Assembly: GCA_964472095.1 (NCBI GenBank)
Contig: CAYYIV010000003.1
Span: forward strand, 173,641-237,640
Source: Pelagibius sp964472095
Lineage (GTDB): Bacteria > Pseudomonadota > Alphaproteobacteria > Kiloniellales > Kiloniellaceae
Direction of reading: 5' to 3'
DNA: 64,000 bases
A model generated the notes under the pieces. That model worked only from the letters and a program-made list of their open reading frames with translations. It had not been told where the DNA came from and did not search any database. Shown here one piece after another: positions 26,853 to 35,820 of the stretch. How positions within the stretch are numbered: position 1 is the first letter of the stretch; each line of letters begins with the position of its first letter. A program made the position numbers and the translations under genes.

Positions 26853-28172
26853 CTAAAGGGCTGGTGGAAAGTGCATAAGACCCTCCTTGGGCATATTGGG
26901 ACCGGCGTAGGCGCCGAGCCAGCTGCCGTCGCGGGGATTGCCGGAAAAATCCCGATCGGCGCCGGCAAATCGGGCCACCAGGGCCGGGCCGGGGCCGCTC
27001 TTCAGCCGGCCGGGCCGCGGTCGCAGGTCGAGTTGGGGCCAGTCGCCGAAGGGGGCTCTCAGAAAATTCTCAGCCGCGGCAAAGTCTGCGGACAGATTGT
27101 GCTTCTGATGGCCGCCGACAATCGGCATCGCTGCAAAGGCCGCATTTCCCGCTATCTCTTGGGTAAACTCTGGATTGCCATCTATGACCGCGATCCCCAA
27201 GCCTTTCGCGACGACGGTGTTCTGAAAGATCGCGATCCTTCTGGGCAGATCATTGTGCGGCTGGAACCAGGCGCCGTCACCGTGATGGTTGACCAGCAGG
27301 TTGTTGTAGAAGGCTATGTTGCCTTCGCCCTGAAAGAGGGGCTGGTTCACCAGGTTCTGGTAGAGCAGGTTTCCGTAGATCTCGTAGACGTCCTCGAGGC
27401 CGGTCCCGAGGAGAGGAAAGTGCCCGACGAAGAGATTGGGACGCGGCCCTTGGAAGCCGTCTGTCGGCTGTCTCGCTTTGCTGATGATGTTGTGGCGTAT
27501 GATAGTCGAGCCCGGCTCCACCGGCATGCCGGATATCTCCAGTCGGGGACCCTGATGCTTGATCTGCAGGCCATAGCCGATGGTATCCACGATCAGGTTG
27601 CGCTCGATGATGCCGTGCACAAAGGGCGCGCTGCCGTTTGAATCGCCGAGGTAGAGCCCTGTGCCGGCGCCGCGGATGATGTTGTTTCGGATCACCCAGT
27701 TCCAGGCCGGCGCCTTGGTGCTGATCCCGACATTCTGCTGGTGGCTCGCGTGATTGACGATCTCGAGGTTTTCGAGCGTGATGTGATGGGCGATGCCGTG
27801 GGACTTGACGCCGTCAGCTCTTGGCGCGTTGCGGCCATTCAGGGTCAGATTACTGATCTGCAGATGGGAGACGTCACGCAACTCTATGGTGTTGCGGCCC
27901 GGTCGGCCGAGGAACAGGGCAGAGCGGTCGGGTGGGCCGCTGATGACGATGGGGTTGCCGGCCTCGCCGTGAAGGCCTTTCAGGTTGAGGCCGCTGCGGT
28001 AGATGCCCGGCCGGAGCTGCAGCTCGTCGCCGGGTTCGAGCTGGCTGATGAGGCTCAGGTAGTCTTTCGGGCCGGCCACCAGGCTCTCGGCGCCAGCCGT
28101 CTGGCCCCAGCCTGAGATAGCTGCAATGAGGAGTCCAGCCGCCACGAGGGGCCAATGGCGGTCGACGTGCAT
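26853..28172 (-). CDS. Secreted right-handed beta-helix protein
   Basis: A 439-residue exported protein with a signal peptide around residues 8-28 (VAAGLLIAAISGWGQTAGA). The N-terminal cap LEPGDELQLRPGIYRSGLNL is typical of pectin-lyase-like helices, followed by Asn-turn repeats (LQISNLTLNGRNAPRADGVK, WVIRNNIIRGAGTGLYLGDS, NIAFYNNLLVNHHGDG). It is related in fold to the gene at 24751-26253 but not an obvious recent duplicate. Probable polysaccharide-active or -binding protein of the envelope; exact activity unknown. Confidence 0.82.
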   Translation of the reverse strand: MHVDRHWPLVAAGLLIAAISGWGQTAGAESLVAGPKDYLSLISQLEPGDELQLRPGIYRSGLNLKGLHGEAGNPIVISGPPDRSALFLGRPGRNTIELRDVSHLQISNLTLNGRNAPRADGVKSHGIAHHITLENLEIVNHASHQQNVGISTKAPAWNWVIRNNIIRGAGTGLYLGDSNGSAPFVHGIIERNLIVDTIGYGLQIKHQGPRLEISGMPVEPGSTIIRHNIISKARQPTDGFQGPRPNLFVGHFPLLGTGLEDVYEIYGNLLYQNLVNQPLFQGEGNIAFYNNLLVNHHGDGAWFQPHNDLPRRIAIFQNTVVAKGLGIAVIDGNPEFTQEIAGNAAFAAMPIVGGHQKHNLSADFAAAENFLRAPFGDWPQLDLRPRPGRLKSGPGPALVARFAGADRDFSGNPRDGSWLGAYAGPNMPKEGLMHFPPAL

Positions 28173-28211
28173 GGTCTGCTTCCCTCCACCCGATTTCCCA
28201 GCGAGGAGGGA

Positions 28212-28737
28212 TTATGACAGGAAGATCGGTATCCAGCACCCCCCGGCACCGCTGTCACGATGATGTCGATCGACACGCTGGAGAGCAGGTCCTGGTTGCC
28301 GGAATAGGCCGACAGCACGATGGTATAAATGCCCGGTACGTTCGGATCGAAGATGTCGAACGCGTCGTATCGAAGAAGGGCTGGTTGAACGGATCGAACG
28401 TCCGGAAGTTTGTTCCGGCCGACGGATCGAAGTCGATCTGGATCTGGTAGATGAAGCCACCCAGCGTGCTTCCGTTGCCGTCGAAGCTCGAGTTGATCGA
28501 CCATTCGAAGCTCCAAACCGGCGTGGTCGGTGAATTGGGATCGAAGCCGAAGCCGGTCGGTAGGGTACCGGCGGGGAAGGTGTAGGTTCCATCGCCGTTG
28601 CTGTTGAAAATGTTCTGCGGCTGGTTGTTCTCGTCGAACCGCAGCTTGGTACGCAGGCCAAGCTCGATACCGTTCTCCCGGTCGACCGTAAAGCTACCGT
28701 TGGCATTCCCGCTGCCGAAGATCACGACGCTCGTCAC
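28212..28737 (-). pseudogene. Frameshifted hypothetical protein gene (possible surface protein)
   Basis: The first frame from GTG 28737 reads a coherent protein (IFGSGNANGSFTVDRENGIE, NSNGDGTYTFPAGTLPTGFG, WSFEWSINSSFDG) down to about 28360. It then continues sensibly only in the -1 frame (FDIFDPNVPGIYTIVLSAYS, SVSIDIIVTAVPGG). A third frame, reached at a run of six G near 28240, would end the protein with CWIPIFLS and a stop at 28212. Two single-base losses, either real or sequencing errors, explain this. No signal peptide and no intact PEP-CTERM tail is seen. Similar secreted proteins occur in alphaproteobacteria. Confidence 0.6.
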
Positions 28738-29060
28738 GTTCTGACCATTTTACACTTTTAAGTGCAATTTTCTTGCATCTTTACAACCTTCAGCAGAAAA
28801 TTACAGATTCCTTATCGTCCGGCCTATATTCGCGAAAACAGGGAGGAGGATCTGTCAGCTCACATTACAACTGGCCAGAGTGACGGCGGCACAGCGTTGC
28901 GGAGAGTCTCGATTACCTGCCACGTCTTGAGCTTTTGCAAGTCCGGAACATTGGCTACGATTGCCCCTGGAAGAGAGCTTGTACGGGTGTTGGGCCGGTG
29001 GCCCGGCCGCGGCGAGGGCTCCACGGCAAATGTGACGTTTGGCTGTCAGAAATTTTTCAG

Positions 29061-31475
29061 ATGACCTATCCATCCTCAAGCCAGATCGGTGGCATTGCCA
29101 GATGCCTGCTGCTTGCGTTGGCCCTTCTCGCCGGGTCGGCGGCGCTTGCGGTGGCCAACGTCGCGCCAGACGAGTCCCGCGCCTACTATGACGCGGCCGT
29201 GCGGCACGTCGAGCAAGGCAAGCTGCGGGCGGCCGTGGTCGAGCTGAAAAACGCGCTACAGCGCGATCCCGCGAATGCCGAGGCCCGCCTGCTGCTCGGA
29301 CAAGTCTATCTGGATCTCGGAGACGCCGCAGCTGCCGAGAAGGAACTGAGGGTAGCCGGGCGCCACGGCGTCGAAGCTGCTCGCACCGTTGTTTCGCTGG
29401 GCCGCGCACTGTTGATGCAGCGACGCTTCGACCAGCTTCTCGCGGAAATCTCCGAGACAAACCATGACCCCACGACCGTCCTGGAGATCCAGCTGTTGCG
29501 CGCCGACGCGCATGGCGGGCTCGGTCAACTGGATCAAGCCCGCTCAATCTTGGAATCGGCCGCCGAGGACCATCCGGAGGAGGCGCGCATTCATTTGGGC
29601 ATTGCCCGTCTTGAACTTGCTGCCGGCAACTTCGCCGCGGCAGAGGATCAGGCCTCGGCGGCTCTCGCTCGTCAGGCAGGGCTAGTCGAGGCGTCCCTCC
29701 TGCAGGCGGAGGCCCGCCGGTTGAATGGGAGTCCCGCGGCGGCGCTCGAGCCATTCCGTGCCGTCCTCAGCGGAGAGAGCGTGTCCCCCGATGCCAGGGT
29801 CCGCGCCCACATCGGCCTTGCCGCCGCGCTCATTGCCCTCGGGCGGGACGAGGAAGCGGAGGTCGAACTCGCCGGCGCGCGGACCCTCGCACCTGAGGTG
29901 CCGCTCGCCTCTTATCTTCATGCGATGATCAAGGTGCGCCAGAACGACTTCGCTGCGGCGCGGCAGCTGTTGGATGCGGCCGCACCGTCGTTGGAAGGCT
30001 TCGCGCCGGCGCAGTTTCTGTCCGGCGTCGTCTACTATGCAGCGGGGGAACTCGAGACTGCGCGCGCATGGCTTGTCCGTCACCTCCGCAGCCAGCCGGA
30101 GAACCTTCAAGCGCAGAAGCTCCTGGCGGCGACGCTGCTGCGATTGAATGCGATTCAGGACGCCGTCCGGCTGCTTGAACCTGCTCTCTCGCAGGTGCCG
30201 GATGATCCTCAGATTCTGCTGCTGCTCGGAAATGCCTATATTCGCAGCGGCCGGCCGGCCGAGGCATCCAGCCTGCTTGAGCGTGCAGCCGACCTGGCGC
30301 CACAGGATCCGCGCGTGCTGGGCCAGCTTGCCATCAGCCACCTGGCGACGGGACACCGCGAGGAGGCATTGAGCGCTCTCACTGCGACTCTCGACCTTGG
30401 GGCCGATGCCAGTGCCATTGGCTATGCACTGGCGTTTGCGCACCTTCGCGCCGGCGCTTTCGAGGACGCCCTGAAGGTGGCGACAAATCTGCGGGAGCGC
30501 TATCCGGAGAGCGCGGTGGCGGCAAACCTCGAAGGCGGTGCCCATGCGGCGCTCGGACAGCTGGACGAGGCGCGGGCATCCTTCGAAGCCGTGTTGGCGA
30601 TCGAGCCGAACTATCACGAGGCGCGCGCGAACCTGGCGGCGCTCAAGGCACAGGCCGGCGACTTCGATGAAGCCGAGGCCGACTACCTGGCCATCCTCGA
30701 AGCAGAGGAGAGCAATCCCACGGCATTGATGGGAATGGCGGCCCTGTCCCACCACCGCAACGACAGCGCGGCGACGCAGCGGTGGCTCGTCAGCGCCGTC
30801 AAGGCAGACCCGGACGGACTCAAGCCTTCCCTTGCCCTGGCTGAGCACCATCTCGCAACCGGGGATTTGCCGGCTGCGGTAGCAGCGCTGGAGAGCCTCG
30901 CCGAGCGGCAGCCGCGCGACCCCCAGGTGCTCCTGGCATTGGGGCGGGTTCAGAGCAGGGCGGGCGCGCCTGCGGCAGCGGTGCGGAGCTATGAGCGCCT
31001 CGTCGAGGCTAGCGGTGGGTCGGCAGCGGCGCGATTGTTGCTCGCGGAGGCTCAGCTGATGGCGGGCGACCTGGAAGCAGCGCGGGTGTCCTATGAGGCG
31101 CTGAGAGAGGATCAGGCCGAAAACCCCATCGTGTGGAACAACCTTGCCTGGCTCTATCAGCAGGAGGGCGACGATCGGGCGGCAGCACATGGTGAGCAGG
31201 CTTTGGAACTTGCCCCGAATCAGCCCGCGGTCATGGACACGCTCGGCTGGATCCTGCTTGAAGATGGAGAGGTCGACCGCGCCACCGAACTGCTGGAACG
31301 CGCTCATCAGTCGGCCCCGGCAAGCGGCGACATCGCCTATCACTACGCGTCGGCCCTGCACCGGAGTGGCGACAACCGGGCAGCGCGGGAACTGCTTCAG
31401 TCGCTGCTCCAAAGCGGCCAGGCGTTCTCGGCCCAGGCAGAAGCGGCAGCGCTGCTGGAAAAACTCTCACCGTGA
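29061..31475 (+). CDS. prsT: XrtA/PEP-CTERM system TPR-repeat protein (PrsT-like)
   Basis: An 804-residue exported protein built from about 20 tetratricopeptide repeats. A signal peptide covers residues 10-32 (ARCLLLALALLAGSAALAVA) with no lipobox cysteine at the expected place. Repeats begin with SRAYYDAAVRHVEQGKLRAA and DPANAEARLLLGQVYLDLGD and end near NLAWLYQQEGDDRAAAHGEQ. This length and style match the PEP-CTERM-associated TPR family. It probably scaffolds secretion or sorting in the periplasm. ATG 29061 is chosen because it starts directly before the signal peptide. It converges with the cis-prenyltransferase gene 22 bases downstream. The 320-base upstream region is AT-rich with a CACTT-TT-AAGTG inverted repeat. 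Confidence 0.88.
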   Translation: MTYPSSSQIGGIARCLLLALALLAGSAALAVANVAPDESRAYYDAAVRHVEQGKLRAAVVELKNALQRDPANAEARLLLGQVYLDLGDAAAAEKELRVAGRHGVEAARTVVSLGRALLMQRRFDQLLAEISETNHDPTTVLEIQLLRADAHGGLGQLDQARSILESAAEDHPEEARIHLGIARLELAAGNFAAAEDQASAALARQAGLVEASLLQAEARRLNGSPAAALEPFRAVLSGESVSPDARVRAHIGLAAALIALGRDEEAEVELAGARTLAPEVPLASYLHAMIKVRQNDFAAARQLLDAAAPSLEGFAPAQFLSGVVYYAAGELETARAWLVRHLRSQPENLQAQKLLAATLLRLNAIQDAVRLLEPALSQVPDDPQILLLLGNAYIRSGRPAEASSLLERAADLAPQDPRVLGQLAISHLATGHREEALSALTATLDLGADASAIGYALAFAHLRAGAFEDALKVATNLRERYPESAVAANLEGGAHAALGQLDEARASFEAVLAIEPNYHEARANLAALKAQAGDFDEAEADYLAILEAEESNPTALMGMAALSHHRNDSAATQRWLVSAVKADPDGLKPSLALAEHHLATGDLPAAVAALESLAERQPRDPQVLLALGRVQSRAGAPAAAVRSYERLVEASGGSAAARLLLAEAQLMAGDLEAARVSYEALREDQAENPIVWNNLAWLYQQEGDDRAAAHGEQALELAPNQPAVMDTLGWILLEDGEVDRATELLERAHQSAPASGDIAYHYASALHRSGDNRAARELLQSLLQSGQAFSAQAEAAALLEKLSP

Positions 31476-31497
31476 CTGCCGCGTTAGCGCTGGCTTG

Positions 31498-32388
31498 CTA
31501 CAAGCCGAAGCGGCGTCGGCGATTCTGATAGGCGCGCACCGCGCGCAGAAGGTCGATCTTGCGGAAATCCGGCCAGTCGATCTCGGTGAAGTAGAACTCG
31601 CTATAGGCGCTCTGCCAAAGCAGGAACCCGGAAAGCCGCAATTCACCGCTGGTGCGGATGATCAGATCCGGGTCGGGAAGGTCCGGCAGGTAGAGGTGCT
31701 GAGCGATAGTTTCAGCCGTGATCTCGTCGACTGCGGCTGCCGGATTCTCCGCGTCCACGATTTTGGAGCGCAGGATCGAGCGAAGGGCGTCGACGAGTTC
31801 CTCACGTCCGTCATAGGCAACGGCGATCGTGAGAACGATTGCATCGTGATCCCTGGTGGCACGTTCGGCAGCTTCTATGGCCGCACGGGTCGGCGAAGGC
31901 AGGAGGTCGAGCCGCCCTGCAGCACGCACCCGGATACCGTGCTGCCGGACAAAAGGGTCGTCAGCGAGGGAAGAGAGCTTTTCCTGGATTGCCGCCAGAA
32001 TCCCAGACACCTCTTCGGCCGGTCGCTCCAGGTTCTTTGTCGAGCAGACCCAGAGGGTCACCGCCGGTATCCCCAGTGCCACGCACCAGTTCAAGACGTC
32101 ATCGAGCTTGCCAGCGCCAAGCGCGTAGAGCTCGTGCAGGTCTGCGATGCGCCGGCGCCGGCCGAAGCGGCGGTTGCCGTCCAGGATAATCCCGATGTGC
32201 CGTGGAAGTGCGGCCCCGCGCAGCTGTCTGATCAACCGGCGTTCGTAGACACGGTAGAGGATCCGCTTGATCCAGTCTCGCAAGCCGGCGAGGGGGCGTC
32301 TCCCGCTGCCAAGCACGGCGGCGTGTCGAGGCGTTGTGGCGGTTTGATCCCCGTACGACGTGCCCGCCAGGTCCTGAGGCTGCGTCAC
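31498..32388 (-). CDS. cis-prenyltransferase (short-chain Z-isoprenyl diphosphate synthase-like, UppS family)
   Basis: A 296-residue undecaprenyl-diphosphate-synthase-family enzyme. The catalytic Asp is D70 in HIGIILDGNRRF; other conserved parts are VTLWVCSTKNLERP and the C-terminal RTSGELRLSGFLLWQSAYSE. The GNRRF start motif (rather than GNGRW) and RTSGExRLSGFLLWQSAYSE pattern resemble the short-chain mycobacterial type Rv1086 more than housekeeping UppS, so product length may be unusual. A 60-residue basic N-terminal extension precedes the domain. It follows manC by 21 bases, suggesting a dedicated lipid carrier or lipid product for this locus. Confidence 0.85.
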   Translation of the reverse strand: MTQPQDLAGTSYGDQTATTPRHAAVLGSGRRPLAGLRDWIKRILYRVYERRLIRQLRGAALPRHIGIILDGNRRFGRRRRIADLHELYALGAGKLDDVLNWCVALGIPAVTLWVCSTKNLERPAEEVSGILAAIQEKLSSLADDPFVRQHGIRVRAAGRLDLLPSPTRAAIEAAERATRDHDAIVLTIAVAYDGREELVDALRSILRSKIVDAENPAAAVDEITAETIAQHLYLPDLPDPDLIIRTSGELRLSGFLLWQSAYSEFYFTEIDWPDFRKIDLLRAVRAYQNRRRRFGL

Positions 32389-32409
32389 TTGCTGGTGGTC
32401 CTCATGCGG

Positions 32410-33528
32410 TCAACGGTTCTCATCGCCTGGAGCCCTGCGCACAAGCGATGCAAATCGCGGATCCTCGGCGAGATGGTCAACCAGCAGCGCCAAGTCCTGC
32501 GATCGGTTGCGTGGGCAAACCAGAAGAGCGTCGGCCGTGGAGACCACGGCCAATCCATCCACGCCGAGGGCTGCAATCGGGATGGCCTCGCTGTGCAGAT
32601 AGGTGTTGCGGCTGTCGACGGCCATGACATTGCCCGTTAGAACGTTGCCGTCTTCGTCCTTGGTCGCGACCTGATAGAGCGCGTCCCACGACCCGACGTC
32701 AGACCAGCCGATATCGATTGGCACGACGGCGCCACGGTCGGTGCGTTCCATCACAGCCTTGTCGAAGGCAAGACTGGGCTGTTCCTGGAAGGCCGTCGGC
32801 TCGAGCCGCAGGAAATCTTCATCGGGCGTGGCCCTCTGCAGTGCTCTCCTGCAGGCGTGCAGGATGGCCGGCTCATAGCGCTCCATCTCCTCGAGCAACC
32901 GGGCGGCAGAGGCCAGAAACATGCCACTGTTCCAGGCGTAAAGCCCGCTCGCGAGGTACCCTTGCGCCGTTGCCAGATCGGGCTTCTCGACAAAGCTGGC
33001 GATACGAAAGCAGCCGCTGCGCTCACCCAGGCTCTCGCCCTGTCGAATATAGCCGTAACCGGTTTCGGGCCGCTCCGGGCGGGCCCCAAAGGTGACGATC
33101 CAACCCTTCGCGGCTGCCTCGGCCGCGCGTTCGATGGCCGCGTGAAGGCCAGCCTCGTCCTGAACGAAATGATCGGAAGGAGCCAGCATCAGCAAGGCTT
33201 CGGGGTTCCGTTCCGCAAGCAGCAGCGCGGCTGTGCAAGCAGCCGGCGCGGTATTTCGCGGCACCGGCTCCAGCACGATCCGTTGCGGCTCGAGCCCCAT
33301 CTGATGCAGTTGCTCGGCAACGAGGAAGCGGTGTGTCCTGTTGCAAACGACCACGGGCGCGGCGAAGCGCTGCGGGTCGATCAGCCGGTCCAGTGTTGCT
33401 TGCAGAAGGGTTTTCTCACCTGCCAGGCGGGCAAAGGGCTTCGGGTGCCAGGGCCTGGATAGGGGCCACAACCGTACGCCACTGCCGCCAGCAAGAATGA
33501 CCGGATGGACCTGCGGCGAAGCTCCCAT
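32410..33528 (-). CDS. manC: Mannose-1-phosphate guanylyltransferase
   Basis: A 372-residue nucleotidyltransferase making GDP-mannose. The N-terminal signature is VILAGGSGVRLWPLSRPWHP with KPF following; further motifs are VLEPVPRNTAPAACTAALLL, MLAPSDHF, TGYGYI, FVEKPD, NSGMFL and IDIGWSDVGSWDALY. The C-terminal isomerase cupin of ManC/AlgA is missing; a separate cupin gene lies at 26340-26726. ATG 33528 matches the family start; the frame remains open to 33708, but those residues look non-native. The 240 bases between this gene and the export lipoprotein contain nothing else recognisable. Confidence 0.92.
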   Translation of the reverse strand: MGASPQVHPVILAGGSGVRLWPLSRPWHPKPFARLAGEKTLLQATLDRLIDPQRFAAPVVVCNRTHRFLVAEQLHQMGLEPQRIVLEPVPRNTAPAACTAALLLAERNPEALLMLAPSDHFVQDEAGLHAAIERAAEAAAKGWIVTFGARPERPETGYGYIRQGESLGERSGCFRIASFVEKPDLATAQGYLASGLYAWNSGMFLASAARLLEEMERYEPAILHACRRALQRATPDEDFLRLEPTAFQEQPSLAFDKAVMERTDRGAVVPIDIGWSDVGSWDALYQVATKDEDGNVLTGNVMAVDSRNTYLHSEAIPIAALGVDGLAVVSTADALLVCPRNRSQDLALLVDHLAEDPRFASLVRRAPGDENR

Positions 33529-33770
33529 ACTGCACTTTCGACTTTCCGCGACTTTCCCGGACCGGCGAGCCGGGGCTGCGTGACTTGCGGACGGTTCACT
33601 GTCCCGGGAGGACGACGGAGGAAGCCTGCCGGTCCGCAATCCTGCCGAGGCCGAACGTTCGTTGCCGGACGATGCCGCAACGGCCGGTGCCAATACCGGT
33701 CGGTTCATGCGGCAAGACCGGCGGCCTTTGCAAAGTGCTTCCTGGGTGCGCCGCTCTCCGAACGGTCAGT

Positions 33771-34400
33771 TCAGAAGAAGGTCTCTGGGACGATCAGGAT
33801 ATCGCCCGGCAGCAAGGCGACGTTCGCTGAAATATCCCCGTCCTCCAGCAAGTCGGCGAGGCGGACGCGATATTCCTTCGACTCGCCTTCCTCCACGCGT
33901 ACCAGCGTCGTGTTGTTGCCATCGGCAAATTCCGTCAGCCCCCCCGTCTGGATGATGACGTCGAGCACAGTCATATTGGCTCGATAGGGGATGGCCCGCG
34001 GTTGCGCGGATTCGCCGACGATACGAACCTGCTGAGGGAAGGTTCCTACGAAGCCGCCGACGATGACCGTGACGAGCGGGTCCTGAATGTAGACGGCGAG
34101 TTCAGTTTCGATTTCTCTCGCGAGGTTGCTGGGGTTCTTGCCCTCGACATAGAGATCTTCAATGAGCGGGACGGAAACGCGTCCGTCCGGCCGGACAGTG
34201 ACCGAGGTTGTGAGTTCGGCATTTCGCCATACGAAGATCGTGAGTGAGTCGCCCGCACCGATTTCGTAGAGCGGCGGCGCTTCCGGGGCCTCTGCTCGCG
34301 CAGCCGGCACCTCAGGCTTGGCTGAGCAAGCGACCAATGCAAAGGCCAGCAAGACGGTGCCCAGCACCGAAGTAAGCGGCCTCATCCCCTCTTTGGTCAT
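33771..34400 (-). CDS. Polysaccharide export (OPX/Wza-like) lipoprotein, XrtA-associated
   Basis: A 209-residue outer-membrane export protein. A lipoprotein signal ends at LVAC with Cys25. The polysaccharide-export domain starts at YEIGAGDSLTIFVWRNAELT and is followed by one SLBB-type unit (VRIVGESAQPRAIPYRANMT) ending in LLPGDILIVPETFF. It lacks the long C-terminal helix region of classical Wza, like other small XrtA-locus export proteins. GGGGAG about ten bases before ATG 34400 supports that start. It closely matches the N-terminal half of the barrel fusion at 58264-60261, so the genome region has two versions of this domain. Confidence 0.9.
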   Translation of the reverse strand: MTKEGMRPLTSVLGTVLLAFALVACSAKPEVPAARAEAPEAPPLYEIGAGDSLTIFVWRNAELTTSVTVRPDGRVSVPLIEDLYVEGKNPSNLAREIETELAVYIQDPLVTVIVGGFVGTFPQQVRIVGESAQPRAIPYRANMTVLDVIIQTGGLTEFADGNNTTLVRVEEGESKEYRVRLADLLEDGDISANVALLPGDILIVPETFF

Positions 34401-34754
34401 GCGTCTATCTCCCCACCGAGTAATACAAAACCCGCTGCGGAAACCTTAGATTGGACTGATCGCTTCGACAAGCAAAGACGAGGCGGTAGAGGCTTGAAGA
34501 GGCAAGGGTTCCTGCGACGCGCCCGCCCTAAAGCGCCCGGGCGATGCATTGGCCTCAGCGGCCTTGCGCGGCGGTCAGGACCGGAAGGCGCAAGCCGCCC
34601 AGGAACCAACAATCAGGGAAGCGCCGGGGAGGCAGTGAATAACTTCCCCGGCAATTCGCCTGAATGTCGCACGATAGGATCGAAATCTGCGACCCCATCC
34701 GGCTGAAGACGGACATGCGATTGAACATTGATGTATGGCAATTCGGACTTTAGC

Positions 34755-34895
34755 TTATGGTAGAACGTACTCGATGAGCACCCAATACCCGAAAATCGAT
34801 CCAAATACCAAAGTAGAGAGTGCCAGGAACGAACGAATACGCTTTACCGATATCGGCGCGATACCTGCCGTCCGATACATTTCATTGATAGACAT
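34755..34895 (-). CDS. Small single-pass membrane protein (46 residues)
   Basis: A short ORF with a strong ribosome site: GAGGGAG about nine bases before ATG 34895. The product has a basic polar N-terminus (MSINEMYRTAGIAPISVKR), then a hydrophobic stretch at about residues 22-42 (SFLALSTLVFGSIFGYW) and ends IEYVLP. It would be a one-helix inner-membrane protein. It lies in the otherwise gene-poor 34401-35820 region, upstream of and codirectional with the export lipoprotein gene. Function unknown; not a family I recognise. Confidence 0.5.
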   Translation of the reverse strand: MSINEMYRTAGIAPISVKRIRSFLALSTLVFGSIFGYWVLIEYVLP

Positions 34896-35147
34896 TACGA
34901 CGTCTCCCTCTTTGTCTTCATGACAAAGTAATTGTTGCTGAGGGAGCGTGGGTGACCGGAAAGCAATACTTTCCGTTGGAGGAAAAAATTTCCCCTGCCT
35001 TGTAACCCCGCGTCTGCAGGCGTCTGCACGCTCTGATTAGTCGTGCTATTAACCTGCTCCCTGGTTCATATGTTAAATTTCTGCTTTCCATTTGTCAATG
35101 TTCCGACAGGGTTGCATTGGAGGTAAGCCCTTCGCCCAAATACACCT

Positions 35148-35345
35148 TTAAGGGGTAGGCTCAGGTCCTGCCGGTGTCGCTGGCGCATCCCGCTGCGAGA
35201 CCGCAGCGACCAGTGTTAACCTTGCTTCGCCGCGGTCACCCTGGGGTCGCTGCTTGTGATCGGTTTGCCCGACGGCGCAGCGAGGACACCAAGGCTCCCG
35301 ATAATCTTCGTCTCTGCACCCTCCGACACACGGCAGCTTAATCAT
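35148..35345 (-). CDS. Candidate small cysteine-containing protein (65 residues)
   Basis: An ORF beginning MIKLPCVGGCRDEDY and continuing with WCPRC, giving four cysteines in a CX3C...CX2C arrangement that could bind zinc, followed by a polar Pro/Ala-rich tail. No clear ribosome site precedes the ATG, and the sequence overlaps a GC-rich inverted repeat, so it may be chance. Weak candidate. Confidence 0.25.
   Translation of the reverse strand: MIKLPCVGGCRDEDYREPWCPRCAVGQTDHKQRPQGDRGEARLTLVAAVSQRDAPATPAGPEPTP
35191..35208. other. Inverted repeat (7-bp stem, 4-base loop)
   Basis: CGCTGCG-AGAC-CGCAGCG is a perfect short hairpin in the long region between the divergent small ORFs and galE. No T-run follows, so it is not a clear terminator. 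The remainder of 34896-35820 holds AT-rich stretches near 35040-35100 and no other supported feature. Confidence 0.4.
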
Positions 35346-35820
35346 CTGTTCTGACCGATTTTCTTCGAAAAAATGAATCTTTGAGGACGACCGAGGCTGG
35401 GTGGCCGCGCGCAGGCCGTCCGGTGCGACCTGGCGAGGCGCTGCATTTATGGCGCCTGGCCGTGCTGCGAGAAGGGGCACGGCGGCAGATGCGCCGCTGG
35501 CGCGCCGGCCGACGTTCGGGCGGGCTGGAACAAAAAACCACTAAGGCGCCGTCGGGAGGGATAATTCGCCTGTCAGTTGCGTCGAAGGGCGTCCCGGAGT
35601 GCTGCGAAATAGGGTTAGAAGCTCCAGGTTTTTTGGATTTCTGTCCTAATCGTCCTCTGGTTTTTGTGACGTCGCTGTTTCCAGCTGGGAGCCTCGGCGG
35701 CCTATTCGTCTATCCGCGCGCGGCCATCTTCGCGAGACTACGTTCTGTTGCTGGCCGCAGCCGCCCTGTAGGATTGCCGGGAGGTGAAATGACCGGCCAA
35801 ATCATTGGTATTGATGCATT

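Noticed and set aside
28212..28260. PEP-CTERM tail on the frameshifted gene
   Set aside because: The end reads AVPGG and, in another frame, CWIPIFLS; no PEP motif, hydrophobic helix and basic tail in order.
28755..28780. GTGCAATTTTCTTGCA as a sigma-54 promoter upstream of prsT
   Set aside because: TTGCA fits the -12 element, but the essential GG of the -24 element is TG and the site is about 285 bases before the gene.
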